Shown piece after piece: positions 45,411-54,141 of a DNA stretch of 64,000 nucleotides. Origin of the DNA: Castellaniella defragrans (GTDB taxonomy: Bacteria; Pseudomonadota; Gammaproteobacteria; Burkholderiales; Burkholderiaceae_B); NCBI RefSeq assembly GCF_014203015.1, contig NZ_JACHIB010000016.1, positions 60,009 to 124,008 on the forward strand, in the 5' to 3' direction. Below the pieces are notes generated by a model. That model had not been told where the DNA came from. It did not search any database and saw only the letters and a program-made list of their open reading frames with translations. A program made the position numbers and the translations under genes. Every line of letters begins with the position of its first letter. Positions within the stretch are counted from its first letter, which is position 1.

Positions 45411-46688
45411 ATGCGCAGCCCCGGACGCCGCCGCCTTCTCCTGTCCGCGGGCGCCCTCGCCCTGGGCGGCGCCGCCGCCCTGCGCCCCCGGGACCGCGGC
45501 CTGGCCCACGATCCCTATTTCTCGCGCCTGACGGACGCGCTGCGCCAGGCGGGCATCGCCGTGCCCACCCTCATCATCGACCGGGAGCGCATGCTGGAAA
45601 ACGCCGGCCGCCTGCGCAGCGACCTGCGGGGCCGGCTCGACCTGCGGCTCGTGGCCAAATCCCTGCCCTCGCTGCCCCTGCTCCAGGACCTGGCGCACGC
45701 CACCGGCAGCCAGGGGCTCATGAGCTTCAGCCTGCCCCACCTGCAGCACCTGGCGGCCCATCTGCCCGACGAACGCCAGCTGCTGGGCAAGCCCCTGCCC
45801 GCCGATGCCGCCGCCCGCTTCCTGCGCGAGGCGCGGGCGCGCGACCGCCGGCCGCCGCGCGTCCAGTGGCTGATCGACACGCCGGAACGGCTGCTCCAGT
45901 ACCGGGCACTGTCCCAGGGCCTGGACCTGCCCCTGGACATCAACCTGGAAATCGACGTGGGCCTGCATCGGGGCGGCATCGACGACCCCCGCGGCCTGCA
46001 GCGGATCATCGACATCCTGCGGGACTCGCCGCGCCTGCGCTGGTCCGGCCTGATGGGCTACGACGCCCACGTCGCCAAGCTGCCCGACGTCGCCGGCCTG
46101 CGCGCCCAGGCCGACCGCCACGCCAAGCAGCGCTACGCGGATTTTCTCGATCGGATGCTGCGCGCCTTCCCCGCGACCGATCCGCGCGGCCTGACGCTGA
46201 ACACCGGCGGCTCCCTGACCTACCGCAATCACGACGGCCAGGGCGCCGCCCGGGAAGTCGCCGTGGGATCGGCGCTGCTCAAGCCCTCGGACTTCGACAC
46301 CGAACCGCTCGCCGGCTACCGGCCCGCCGTCTTCATCGCCACGCCCGTGCTCAAGGCCGCCCCGTTCCGGCCGCCCCAGGGCGTGGAGTGGCTGGGCCCC
46401 GTGCTGCGCGCCTGGGATCCGAACAGCCGCCAGGCCTACATGATCTACGGCGGTCACTGGATGGCCGATCCGGTGTCTCCGCCGGGCATCGAGGCCAACG
46501 CCCTGTACGGCCCATCCTCCAACCAGCAGGTCCTGACCGGATCCGGACGCCAGGCGCTGGGCCCGGACGATTTCATCTTCTTTCGGCCGCGCCAGTCCGA
46601 GGCGCTGCTGCTGCAGTTCGGCGACATCGCCGTCGTCGAGGACGGCCGCGTCGCCGCCGCCTGGGCCCCGCTGCTCGCCACCGCATGA
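45411..46688 (+). CDS. Exported PLP-dependent DSD1/D-threonine aldolase-like protein
   Basis: 425-aa protein with an N-terminal twin-arginine-like signal (RRRLLLSAGALALGGAAA). The body is an alanine-racemase-type barrel: VPTLIIDRERMLENAGRLR, then DLRLVAKSLPS near residue 83, whose Lys is the probable PLP anchor; EIDVGLHRGGI and GLMGYDAHVAKLP follow. Relatives are D-threonine aldolases and D-serine dehydratases, usually cytosolic. It starts 1 bp after the flavoprotein stop. The combination of export and operon partner is unusual. Substrate unknown, perhaps a D-hydroxy-amino acid. Confidence 0.8.
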   Translation: MRSPGRRRLLLSAGALALGGAAALRPRDRGLAHDPYFSRLTDALRQAGIAVPTLIIDRERMLENAGRLRSDLRGRLDLRLVAKSLPSLPLLQDLAHATGSQGLMSFSLPHLQHLAAHLPDERQLLGKPLPADAAARFLREARARDRRPPRVQWLIDTPERLLQYRALSQGLDLPLDINLEIDVGLHRGGIDDPRGLQRIIDILRDSPRLRWSGLMGYDAHVAKLPDVAGLRAQADRHAKQRYADFLDRMLRAFPATDPRGLTLNTGGSLTYRNHDGQGAAREVAVGSALLKPSDFDTEPLAGYRPAVFIATPVLKAAPFRPPQGVEWLGPVLRAWDPNSRQAYMIYGGHWMADPVSPPGIEANALYGPSSNQQVLTGSGRQALGPDDFIFFRPRQSEALLLQFGDIAVVEDGRVAAAWAPLLATA

Positions 46689-46723
46689 CAACCGCATGAC
46701 AACCGCATGACAACCGCATGACA
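46681..46723. repeat. 11-bp tandem repeat, four copies
   Basis: Four copies of CCGCATGACAA; the first contains the stop codon of the PLP-enzyme gene. Confidence 0.9.
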
Positions 46724-46749
46724 TCGATCAGAACAGAAGGAGACGCCCC

Positions 46750-47172
46750 ATGATCCACCCGAAGATGCTGCTCATCGGCCTGGCCGCCTCGCAGGCGGCC
46801 CTGTCCGCGGCCATGGCCGCCGCACCCGCCGACGCCTACGGCCTATGGCGCTCGGCCGACGACGCCGCCGTGATCCGCTTCCAGGAATGCCCGGACGCGG
46901 CCGGTTCGCTGTGCGGCGTCATCGTCTGGGACAAAGATGCCGGCACGCCCCAGGACGCCTGCGGCGCCACCATCGCCCGCCTGAAAGCCTTCGCCGGCGA
47001 GGCCTGGCGCGACGGCTGGACCCGCGACCCGCGCAACGGCAAGACCTACCGGGCCATCGTGCGCACCGACGGCGACACCCTGCTGCTGCGCGGCTACATC
47101 GGCACGGAAGTCCTGGGAGAAACCGAACGCATGAGCCGCACCGGCGCCCTGCCCGAGGGCTGCCCGCGCTAG
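46750..47172 (+). CDS. DUF2147-family exported protein
   Basis: 140-aa protein with a signal peptide (cleavage near MAAAPA, residue 24). The mature part shows DUF2147 features: YGLWRSADDAAVIRFQECPDA, a central W(D/N)-rich region and PRNGKTYRAIVR. DUF2147 proteins are small periplasmic beta-rich proteins of unknown role. ATG at 46750 follows AGAAGGAGA. Fifth position in an apparent single transcript. Confidence 0.8.
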   Translation: MIHPKMLLIGLAASQAALSAAMAAAPADAYGLWRSADDAAVIRFQECPDAAGSLCGVIVWDKDAGTPQDACGATIARLKAFAGEAWRDGWTRDPRNGKTYRAIVRTDGDTLLLRGYIGTEVLGETERMSRTGALPEGCPR

Positions 47173-47223
47173 GCGCCGGGCAAGGCCGCCCCTCAACCGA
47201 CTGAAAACCAGGAGGAGACATCC

Positions 47224-48258
47224 ATGAACAAGACCAAGACCAAGAACAAGGCCGAGATCGGGACCCGGATCGAGACCAGAACCGCCGGAACCAGAACCGC
47301 CGGAACCAAGATCAGGACCAGGACCAGGACCGCCGCAGCCAGGGCCACCGCGACCGGGACCGCCGCCCTCGCGGCGCTCGCCCTCGCCTGCGCGTCCGGC
47401 GGCGCCCGCGCGGCGGCCATCGATCCCGTGGAACCCGTGTTCCAGTCGTATTCCATCGACATCGAGGCCAAGATCCTGTCGGACCGCAAGACGCGCGGGG
47501 TGTCCGACTCGTTCAACAACCCCGGCGCCGAACTCACGATCGAAGCCGCCCACGAAACCGGCCTGCTGGGCTATCTGCAGTTCGGCACGGTGAGCACCGA
47601 CGTCTTCCCCGAAGGCAACGGCACCGCTCTCACCGGCGCCCTGGGCTACCGCTGGGGCAATCCGGACGCCTGGCATTTCGGCCTGGCCCTGGCCCAGGAA
47701 TGGTTTCCCGGCGCGCGCGCCACCGGAGTGCCCACCGGCATGGACTGGGCCACGGGAGAACCCACCGGTCTGGCCGATACGCGCTTCGACACCCGCTACG
47801 CGGTCTTCGAGTTCGGCTACGGCGCGCTGCGCGGCCGCTACCTGTACGTGCTGAGCAAGGACTTCCGGGGCAACAACACGGCCGTGGTCTGCGGCTCCGC
47901 CTACCTGCCCGGCGTCCTGGCGGGCGGCGATCCCGGCAAGGCCATGGAATGCTACGAAGGCGGCTTCCGGCGATCCGGCGGCTCGCACCTGATCGACCTG
48001 GACTACACCTACCCGCTGGGGCCGCGCACCCACCTCAAGGCCCACCTCGGCTACCAGAAGGTCCGCAACTTCCGCGGGCTGGACGGCTTCGACTACAGCC
48101 TGGGCATCGTCCATACGGAATGGGGGCTGGACTTCGGCCTGGAAGTCGCCGGCGCCAGGCTCAGGAACCGCGACCTGGCCGTCGTCACCAGCGCGTCCGG
48201 AGAAAAGCGCCGCACGGACCGGACCGCGCTCGTCGCCACGATCGCCAAGCGATTCTGA
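47224..48258 (+). CDS. Outer-membrane protein of the TorF/Gcw_chp type
   Basis: 344-aa protein preceded by GGAGGAGA at ideal spacing. Residues 1-36 are an odd Lys/Thr/Arg/Ala-rich run coded by ACC-AGG-like DNA repeats; a hydrophobic export signal follows (about 45-64, ending GGARAAA). The mature part has alternating aromatic strands (LTGALGYRWGNP, RFDTRYAVFEFGYGALRGRYLYV, HLIDLDYTYPLGPRTHLKAHLGY) and ends in Phe, as in beta-barrels. Two Cys flank an extracellular-looking loop. Possibly the uptake channel for the cluster's substrate. Confidence 0.75.
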   Translation: MNKTKTKNKAEIGTRIETRTAGTRTAGTKIRTRTRTAAARATATGTAALAALALACASGGARAAAIDPVEPVFQSYSIDIEAKILSDRKTRGVSDSFNNPGAELTIEAAHETGLLGYLQFGTVSTDVFPEGNGTALTGALGYRWGNPDAWHFGLALAQEWFPGARATGVPTGMDWATGEPTGLADTRFDTRYAVFEFGYGALRGRYLYVLSKDFRGNNTAVVCGSAYLPGVLAGGDPGKAMECYEGGFRRSGGSHLIDLDYTYPLGPRTHLKAHLGYQKVRNFRGLDGFDYSLGIVHTEWGLDFGLEVAGARLRNRDLAVVTSASGEKRRTDRTALVATIAKRF

Positions 48259-48319
48259 TTTCCGCCGGCCCGCCGCGCATCCGTGTATGGTAGGCCAGCG
48301 CCCCACCCCGGAGTTTCCG

Positions 48320-49750
48320 ATGAACGCCGACACCCCCGCCCCGCCATCCTCCCAGCCGCCGATCGCCGCGCTGGAGGCGGCCTTCCTGCGCCAGAAGGCG
48401 GCATACGCCGCCGATCCACTGCCCCCGGCGCGGCAGCGCCGGCAGTGGCTCGACGCCCTGCGCGCGCTGCTCAGGCGCGAACAGGGGGCGCTGGCCGCCG
48501 CGATCGCCCGGGACTTCGGCAACCGTTCGGTCGATGAAACCCTGCTGGCCGAGGTCATGCCCTGCCTGCACGGCATCCGCCACGCCCGCCGGCACCTGGG
48601 CCGATGGATGAAGCCCGAGCGCCGCCGCGTCGGCCTGGCTTTCCAGCCGGCCGCGGCGCGGGTGATGTACCAGCCGCTGGGCGTGATCGGCATCATCGCG
48701 CCGTGGAACTATCCGCTGTACCTGGCCGTCGGCCCCCTGATCGGCGCCCTGGCGGCCGGCAACCGGGCGATGATCAAGACGAGCGAATACACGCCGGCCA
48801 CTGCGCAACTGCTGAAGGACCTGCTGGCGCGGATCTTCCCCGAGGACCTGGTCTACGTCGCACAGGGCGGCGCCGACGTGGGAGCGGCCTTCTCGGGCCT
48901 GGCCTTCGATCACCTGCTGTTCACCGGCAGCACCGGGGTCGGGCGCCGCGTCATGCGCGCCGCCGCCGAAAACCTGACCCCGGTGACACTGGAGCTGGGC
49001 GGCAAATCGCCCGCCCTGGTCTCCGCCGATGTGCCGCTGGAGGACGCGGCCGAACGGATCGCCTTCGGCAAGACCCTGAACGCCGGCCAGACCTGCGTGG
49101 CGCCCGACTATGCGCTGGTGCCGCGCCCGCGGCTGGACGCCTTCGTCCAGGCCTATCGCCGCGCCGTCCTGCGGCTCCTGCCGACCCTGGCGGACAACCC
49201 GGACTACACCGCCATCATCGACGAGCGCCAGTTCGGCCGCCTGCGCGAGTGCCTGCGCGACGCCGCAGACAAGGGCGCCACGGTCCTGCCCCTGTACGAG
49301 CAGGGCCAGGGCCGCCGCCTGCCGCACACGCTCGTGCTGGACGCGGACGACGGCATGCGCCTGATGCAGGAGGAAATCTTCGGGCCCATCCTGCCCGTCG
49401 TGCCCTACGACCGCCTGGAGGACGCCCTGGCCTACATCAACCAGCGGCCGCGCCCGCTGGCCCTGTACTACTTCGGCTACGACCGGGCCGAACAGCGCCG
49501 CGTGCTCGCCCGGACGCATTCCGGCGGCGCCTGCCTGAACGACACGCTGCTGCACGTCGCCCAGGACGACCTGCCCTTCGGCGGCATCGGGCCGTCGGGC
49601 ATGGGCCACTACCACGGCCGCGAGGGCTTTCTCGCCTTCAGCCAGGCCAAGGGCGTCTTCATCCGGCAGCGGTTCAACGCCACGCGCCTGATCTACCCGC
49701 CCTACGGCCGCTGGATCCAGCGGCTGGTCTATCGGCTGTTCGTCCGCTGA
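48320..49750 (+). CDS. calB: Coniferyl-aldehyde dehydrogenase
   Basis: 476-aa aldehyde dehydrogenase of the CalB group, which oxidises coniferyl aldehyde to ferulate. APWNYPLYLAVGPLIGALAAGN, LELGGKSPALVS (Glu) and NAGQTCVAPDY (catalytic Cys) are seen, with the C-terminal GPSGMGHYHGREGFLAFS. Family size matches. ATG at 48320 follows GGAG. It lies 61 bp after the outer-membrane gene and may belong to the same transcript. Product ferulate would feed the cluster at 21-30 kb. Confidence 0.87.
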   Translation: MNADTPAPPSSQPPIAALEAAFLRQKAAYAADPLPPARQRRQWLDALRALLRREQGALAAAIARDFGNRSVDETLLAEVMPCLHGIRHARRHLGRWMKPERRRVGLAFQPAAARVMYQPLGVIGIIAPWNYPLYLAVGPLIGALAAGNRAMIKTSEYTPATAQLLKDLLARIFPEDLVYVAQGGADVGAAFSGLAFDHLLFTGSTGVGRRVMRAAAENLTPVTLELGGKSPALVSADVPLEDAAERIAFGKTLNAGQTCVAPDYALVPRPRLDAFVQAYRRAVLRLLPTLADNPDYTAIIDERQFGRLRECLRDAADKGATVLPLYEQGQGRRLPHTLVLDADDGMRLMQEEIFGPILPVVPYDRLEDALAYINQRPRPLALYYFGYDRAEQRRVLARTHSGGACLNDTLLHVAQDDLPFGGIGPSGMGHYHGREGFLAFSQAKGVFIRQRFNATRLIYPPYGRWIQRLVYRLFVR

Positions 49751-50106
49751 GGACGGCGGGACCGCCGAGGCCGCTGGCGCTTTCGCTCACACCGGCGCGT
49801 GCGGCTCCCGCCGATCATTCAATCCTGAAGCATGAGCGGCACCCCCGCACCATCGCGGCCGCTCCTCCGCATCCCATGGTGCATGGCGGCACCGCATCGG
49901 CGCAGGGCGTCCCTCGCGGACCGCCCCGCCGGCGACCCAGCCGGCCCGCCTGGCTGGCGCACCCTCCCTCCCCGCGCATGCCGGCGCCCCGCCCCGCCGT
50001 CCGGGCCTCGTGCGCGCAGCGCGAGCCTTCCCGGCCGCGTTCCGAAAAGTTGGCACATGAATTGCTTGATCCTCGATGAAGACCTTTCATCGACCGGGAG
50101 AGCACC
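49751..50106. other. 356-bp region upstream of nirC
   Basis: No gene is supported. The right end holds a sigma-54 promoter and leader. No convincing NtrC-type TGCACC-N5-GGTGCA site was recognised, though degenerate copies cannot be excluded. Confidence 0.6.
50050..50067 (+). promoter_or_regulatory. Sigma-54 promoter of the nir operon
   Basis: TTGGCACATGAATTGCTT matches the -24/-12 consensus YTGGCACGrNNNTTGCW closely: GG and GC are exactly ten bases apart. It is 40 bp before the nirC start, implying RpoN- and NtrC-type control by nitrogen limitation. Confidence 0.75.
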
Positions 50107-51006
50107 ATGTACGACGACACCATCGACGGCTTCGTGAAGGCCGGCAACGCCAAGCTCGCGCTGCTGCGCCGCGCGCCCCTCGGCTTTTTCGTGGGCTGCA
50201 TGCTGGCGGGCGCCTACATCGGCCTGGGCATCATCCTGATCCTCACCCTGGGCAGCCACGCGCCGCCGGACCTGCGCCCGCTCGTCATGGGCGCCGCCTT
50301 CGGCATCGCGCTGATCCTCGTCGTCATCGCCGGCGCGGAACTGTTCACCGGGCACACCCTGGTCATGGCGCTGCGCCGCTACCGGGACCAGGGGAGCTGG
50401 GCCGAGGCGGCCTCGGTCCTGGGCGTGAGCTGGGTCGGCAACCTGTGCGGCGCCGCCGTGCTGGCGGGCCTGTTCGCCCTGGGCGGGGGCGGCGGGCTGC
50501 TGGACGACCCGCGCGGCCTGCTGATGGACGCCGCCGCGCACAAGATGAACGGCGCCGCCGCCAGCCTGTTCGCCCGCGCCGTGCTGTGCAACTGGCTGGT
50601 GTGCCTGGCGGTCTGGATGTCCGCCCGCGTGTCCTCGGACAGCGCCCGCTGCATCGTCATTTCCTGGTGCCTGCTGGCCTTCGTCGCCAGCGGCTACGAG
50701 CACAGCGTGGCGAACATGACGCTGTTGCTGCTGGCCCTGATCGGCCATCACCCCGACACCGTGAGCCTGGGCGGCATGGCCTGGAACCTGGCGTGGGTGA
50801 CGCTGGGGAACATCGTCGGCGGCGCCGTCTTCGTGGCCGGCGCCTACCGGGCGGCCTCCCCCGCGCCAGTGGCCGTACCACCGCCCACGCCATTGCCCGC
50901 GTCATTGGCCGGCCACGCCCTTGCGCCGGCGTCGCCGCCCGGCGCAAGGGCCGGCCGCGAGACTGGCACGCAACCGATCCTGGACGCGCCCGCCGCGCGG
51001 CCCTGA
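50107..51006 (+). CDS. nirC: Formate/nitrite transporter family protein NirC
   Basis: 299-aa membrane protein of the FNT family forming pentameric nitrite channels. AGAYIGLGIILILTLG, AGAELFTGHTLVM and NWLVCLAVWMS are FNT signatures over six membrane segments. The C-terminal 50 residues are an Ala/Pro-rich extension unusual for NirC. First gene of the nitrite operon, 49 bp before nirB. Confidence 0.9.
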   Translation: MYDDTIDGFVKAGNAKLALLRRAPLGFFVGCMLAGAYIGLGIILILTLGSHAPPDLRPLVMGAAFGIALILVVIAGAELFTGHTLVMALRRYRDQGSWAEAASVLGVSWVGNLCGAAVLAGLFALGGGGGLLDDPRGLLMDAAAHKMNGAAASLFARAVLCNWLVCLAVWMSARVSSDSARCIVISWCLLAFVASGYEHSVANMTLLLLALIGHHPDTVSLGGMAWNLAWVTLGNIVGGAVFVAGAYRAASPAPVAVPPPTPLPASLAGHALAPASPPGARAGRETGTQPILDAPAARP

Positions 51007-51055
51007 GCCCCGGCCCTGAGCCCCGACCCACCACCGGATTTTCCTGGAGCGAATC

Positions 51056-53620
51056 ATGAATCCCCACGACCTTCCCGCCTCCGCCGCGGGCCCGCACGCC
51101 GCGCCGCGCCTGGTCGTCATCGGCCACGGCATGGTCGGCCACCGCCTGCTGGAAGAACTGGCGCGCGAAGCGCACGGCTACGCCATCACCGTGCTCTGCG
51201 GCGAACCGCGCCTGGCCTACGACCGGGTGCGGCTCAGCCAGTGCTTCGATGGCGCGAAGGCGCAGGACCTGGCGCTGGCCGACGAGAATTTCCTCCGCGA
51301 ACACGGCATCACCGTGCTGCGCGGCACGCGGGCCGCCTGGATCGACCGCAAGCGGCGCCGCGTCCACGTGTCGGACGAGCGGTTCCACCCCTACGACAAG
51401 CTGGTCATCGCCACGGGCTCCAATCCCTTCATTCCACCCATCGAGGGCGCGGACCGGCCCGGCTGCCTGCCCTACCGCACGCTGGAGGACGTGGAGGCCA
51501 TCCGCGCCTGCGCCGCCGGCAGCCGGCGCGGCGTGGTCATCGGCGGCGGCCTGCTGGGGCTGGAAGCCGCCCGCGCCCTGCGCGGCCTGGACCTGGAGAC
51601 CCACGTCGTCGAGTTTTCCGCCCACCTGATGGCGGCGCAGCTGGACGAGCCCGGCGGACGCCTGCTGCGCACGAAGATCGAGGCCCTGGGCATCCACGTG
51701 CACACCGCGAAGATGACCTCGGCCATCGGCGGCGGCCTGCGCGCGCGCCACCGCCTGCGATTCTCGGACGGCGATTTCCTGGAAACCGACATGGTGGTCT
51801 TTTCCGCCGGCATCCGCCCCTGCGACCGCCTGGCGCACAACTGCGGCCTGGTGATCGGCGCGCGCGGCGGCGTCGTGATCGACGAACACTGCCGCAGCTC
51901 CGACCCCGCCGTCTACGCCATCGGCGAAGTCGCCAGCTGGCGGGACGGCACGTTCGGCCTGGTGGCGCCCGGCTACGAGATGGCGCGGGTCTGCGCCGCG
52001 CACCTGCTGGGCCGGGACACGCCCGTCTTCCAGGGCTCCCTGCCCGGCACCAAGCTCAAGCTGCTGGGCGTGGACGTCGGCTCCATCGGCGACGCCCACG
52101 GCCGCGCCTCCGACAGCGTCAGCTGCGTGTTCGAGGACACGCTGGCCGGCACGTACCGCAAGCTGGTCATGGACCCGAAGGGCAAGCGCCTGCGGGGCGC
52201 CGTGCTGGTGGGCGACACCGGGGCCTTCGACCTGCTGGATCAGTATTTCAGCAACGGCCTGGACCTGCCCGCGCAGCCCGCCACGCTGATCGCGCCGCAG
52301 GCCGGCGCCGCGCCGGCGCTGGGCGTGGACGCGCTGCCCGACACGGCGCAGATCTGTTCCTGCAACCAGGTCAGCAAGGGCGCCCTGTGCGGCGCTATCG
52401 CCGAGGGCTGCACGACCCTGGGCGAGCTGAAGGCGCGCACCCGCGCCGGCACCACCTGCGGCGGCTGCGTGCCCCTGGTCAAGCAGGTGCTGGACGGCGA
52501 ACTGCGGCGCCGCGGCATCGCCGTGGACCGCAGCCTGTGCGAACACTTCCGCCACAGCCGGCAGGAGCTCTACCACCTCGTCCGCGTCAACGGCATCCGC
52601 GACTTCGGGACCCTGATCGCCCGCCACGGCACCGGCCGCGGCTGCGACATCTGCAAGCCCGTGGCGGCGTCGATCTTCGCCTCGTGCTGGAACGAATACG
52701 TGCTGTCGCCCAGGCACGCGCCCCTGCAGGACAGCAACGACGCCTACCTGGGCAATCTGCAGAAGGACGGCACCTACTCGGTGGTGCCGCGCATCCCGGG
52801 CGGGGAAATCACGCCCGACAGGCTGATCGTCATCGGCGAGGTCGCCCGCAAATACGGCCTGTACACCAAGATCACCGGCGGCCAGCGCATCGACCTGTTC
52901 GGCGCGCGGCTGGAACAGCTGCCGGCGATCTGGCGCGAACTGGTCGACGCCGGCTTCGAGTCCGGCCACGCCTACGGCAAGGCCCTGCGCACGGCCAAGT
53001 CCTGCGTGGGCAGCACCTGGTGCCGCTACGGCGTGCAGGATTCGGTGGGCATGGCGATCCGCCTGGAGCAGCGCTACCGGGGCCTGCGCGCGCCGCACAA
53101 GATCAAGATGGCCGCCTCGGGCTGCACGCGCGAATGCGCCGAGGCCCAGAGCAAGGACGTGGGCGTGATCGCCACCGAGAAGGGCTGGAACCTGTACGTC
53201 TGCGGCAACGGCGGCATGCGCCCGCGCCACGCGGAACTGCTGGCCTCGGACCTGGACGGCGACACCCTGGTCCGCCTGATCGACCGGTTCCTGATGTTCT
53301 ACATCCGCACGGCCGACAAGCTGCAGCGCACCGCCGCCTGGCGCGAAAGCCTGGAAGGCGGCCTGGACTACCTGAAGGACGTGGTCGTGCGCGACAGCCT
53401 GGGCCTGGGCGCGGAACTGGAGGCGCAGATGCAGGCCCTGGTGGACGCCTACGAATGCGAATGGGCGGCCACCCTGAAGGACGAACGCGCCCTGCGCCGC
53501 TTCCGCTCCCTGATCAACAGCGACGCGCCCGACGAGCACATCGTCCACGTGCAGGAGCGCGGCCAGCCGCGCCCGGCCACCGTGCGCGAACGCGCGGCGC
53601 TGGCCGCCCCGGCCGAATGA
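51056..53620 (+). CDS. nirB: Assimilatory NADH-nitrite reductase large subunit
   Basis: 854-aa cytosolic enzyme reducing nitrite to ammonium. FAD/NAD domains occupy about residues 17-310 (LVVIGHGMVGHRLLEEL, VIGGGLLGLEAARALRG). A BFD-like [2Fe-2S] domain lies near 425-480 (CSCNQVSKGALC, CGGCVPLVKQVL). The siroheme/[4Fe-4S] ligands are SCVGSTWC (about 649 and 655) and GCTREC (about 689 and 693). A second BFD-like CDIC is near 540. Flanked by nirC and nirD. Confidence 0.95.
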   Translation: MNPHDLPASAAGPHAAPRLVVIGHGMVGHRLLEELAREAHGYAITVLCGEPRLAYDRVRLSQCFDGAKAQDLALADENFLREHGITVLRGTRAAWIDRKRRRVHVSDERFHPYDKLVIATGSNPFIPPIEGADRPGCLPYRTLEDVEAIRACAAGSRRGVVIGGGLLGLEAARALRGLDLETHVVEFSAHLMAAQLDEPGGRLLRTKIEALGIHVHTAKMTSAIGGGLRARHRLRFSDGDFLETDMVVFSAGIRPCDRLAHNCGLVIGARGGVVIDEHCRSSDPAVYAIGEVASWRDGTFGLVAPGYEMARVCAAHLLGRDTPVFQGSLPGTKLKLLGVDVGSIGDAHGRASDSVSCVFEDTLAGTYRKLVMDPKGKRLRGAVLVGDTGAFDLLDQYFSNGLDLPAQPATLIAPQAGAAPALGVDALPDTAQICSCNQVSKGALCGAIAEGCTTLGELKARTRAGTTCGGCVPLVKQVLDGELRRRGIAVDRSLCEHFRHSRQELYHLVRVNGIRDFGTLIARHGTGRGCDICKPVAASIFASCWNEYVLSPRHAPLQDSNDAYLGNLQKDGTYSVVPRIPGGEITPDRLIVIGEVARKYGLYTKITGGQRIDLFGARLEQLPAIWRELVDAGFESGHAYGKALRTAKSCVGSTWCRYGVQDSVGMAIRLEQRYRGLRAPHKIKMAASGCTRECAEAQSKDVGVIATEKGWNLYVCGNGGMRPRHAELLASDLDGDTLVRLIDRFLMFYIRTADKLQRTAAWRESLEGGLDYLKDVVVRDSLGLGAELEAQMQALVDAYECEWAATLKDERALRRFRSLINSDAPDEHIVHVQERGQPRPATVRERAALAAPAE

Positions 53621-53631
53621 AGGAGAACGCC

Positions 53632-54141
53632 ATGAAGCCATCGACCCACCGCCGCGCCAAGGGCGCCGATCATCAGTCCATCCCGTACGGCACCCCACGC
53701 TCCCCGGAGCCGTTCCAGCTTGGCTCCGCCACGGCCGGCGACGCGCCTGTCCAAGACGGCGCGACGGACACCGGCTGGCAGTCCGTCTGCCGCCTGGAGG
53801 ACCTGATCCCGGACGCCGGCGTCGCGGTCCGCGCCCATGGCGCGCAGGTCGCCGTGTTCCTGACGGATGCCGGCCCGTTCGCCCTCGACCACGTCGATCC
53901 GTTCTGCGGCGCGGCCGTGCTGGCGCGCGGCATCGTCGGCGAACTCCAGGGCCATCCGGTCGTCGCCTCGCCCATGTACAAGCAGCATTTCCGCCTGGAC
54001 ACCGGCCAGTGCCTGGAAGACGAGCGCGTGCGCGTGCGCCGCTGGCCGCTGCGCGTGGACGCCGACGGCGTCCTGCGCGTCGGCCGCCCCGAAACCATCC
54101 ACCCCCTGGAGGCCGACCATGCGTCCGAAACCACCGCATGA
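53632..54141 (+). CDS. nirD: Nitrite reductase small subunit
   Basis: 169-aa Rieske-fold protein without cluster ligands, as expected for NirD. SVCRLEDLIPDAGVAV near residue 45, DPFCGAAVLARGIVGE and SPMYKQHFRLDTGQCLEDE are typical. It has about 40 extra N-terminal residues. ATG at 53632 was chosen since AAGGAG stands just before it; the earlier ATG at 53617 would overlap nirB. Confidence 0.9.
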   Translation: MKPSTHRRAKGADHQSIPYGTPRSPEPFQLGSATAGDAPVQDGATDTGWQSVCRLEDLIPDAGVAVRAHGAQVAVFLTDAGPFALDHVDPFCGAAVLARGIVGELQGHPVVASPMYKQHFRLDTGQCLEDERVRVRRWPLRVDADGVLRVGRPETIHPLEADHASETTA

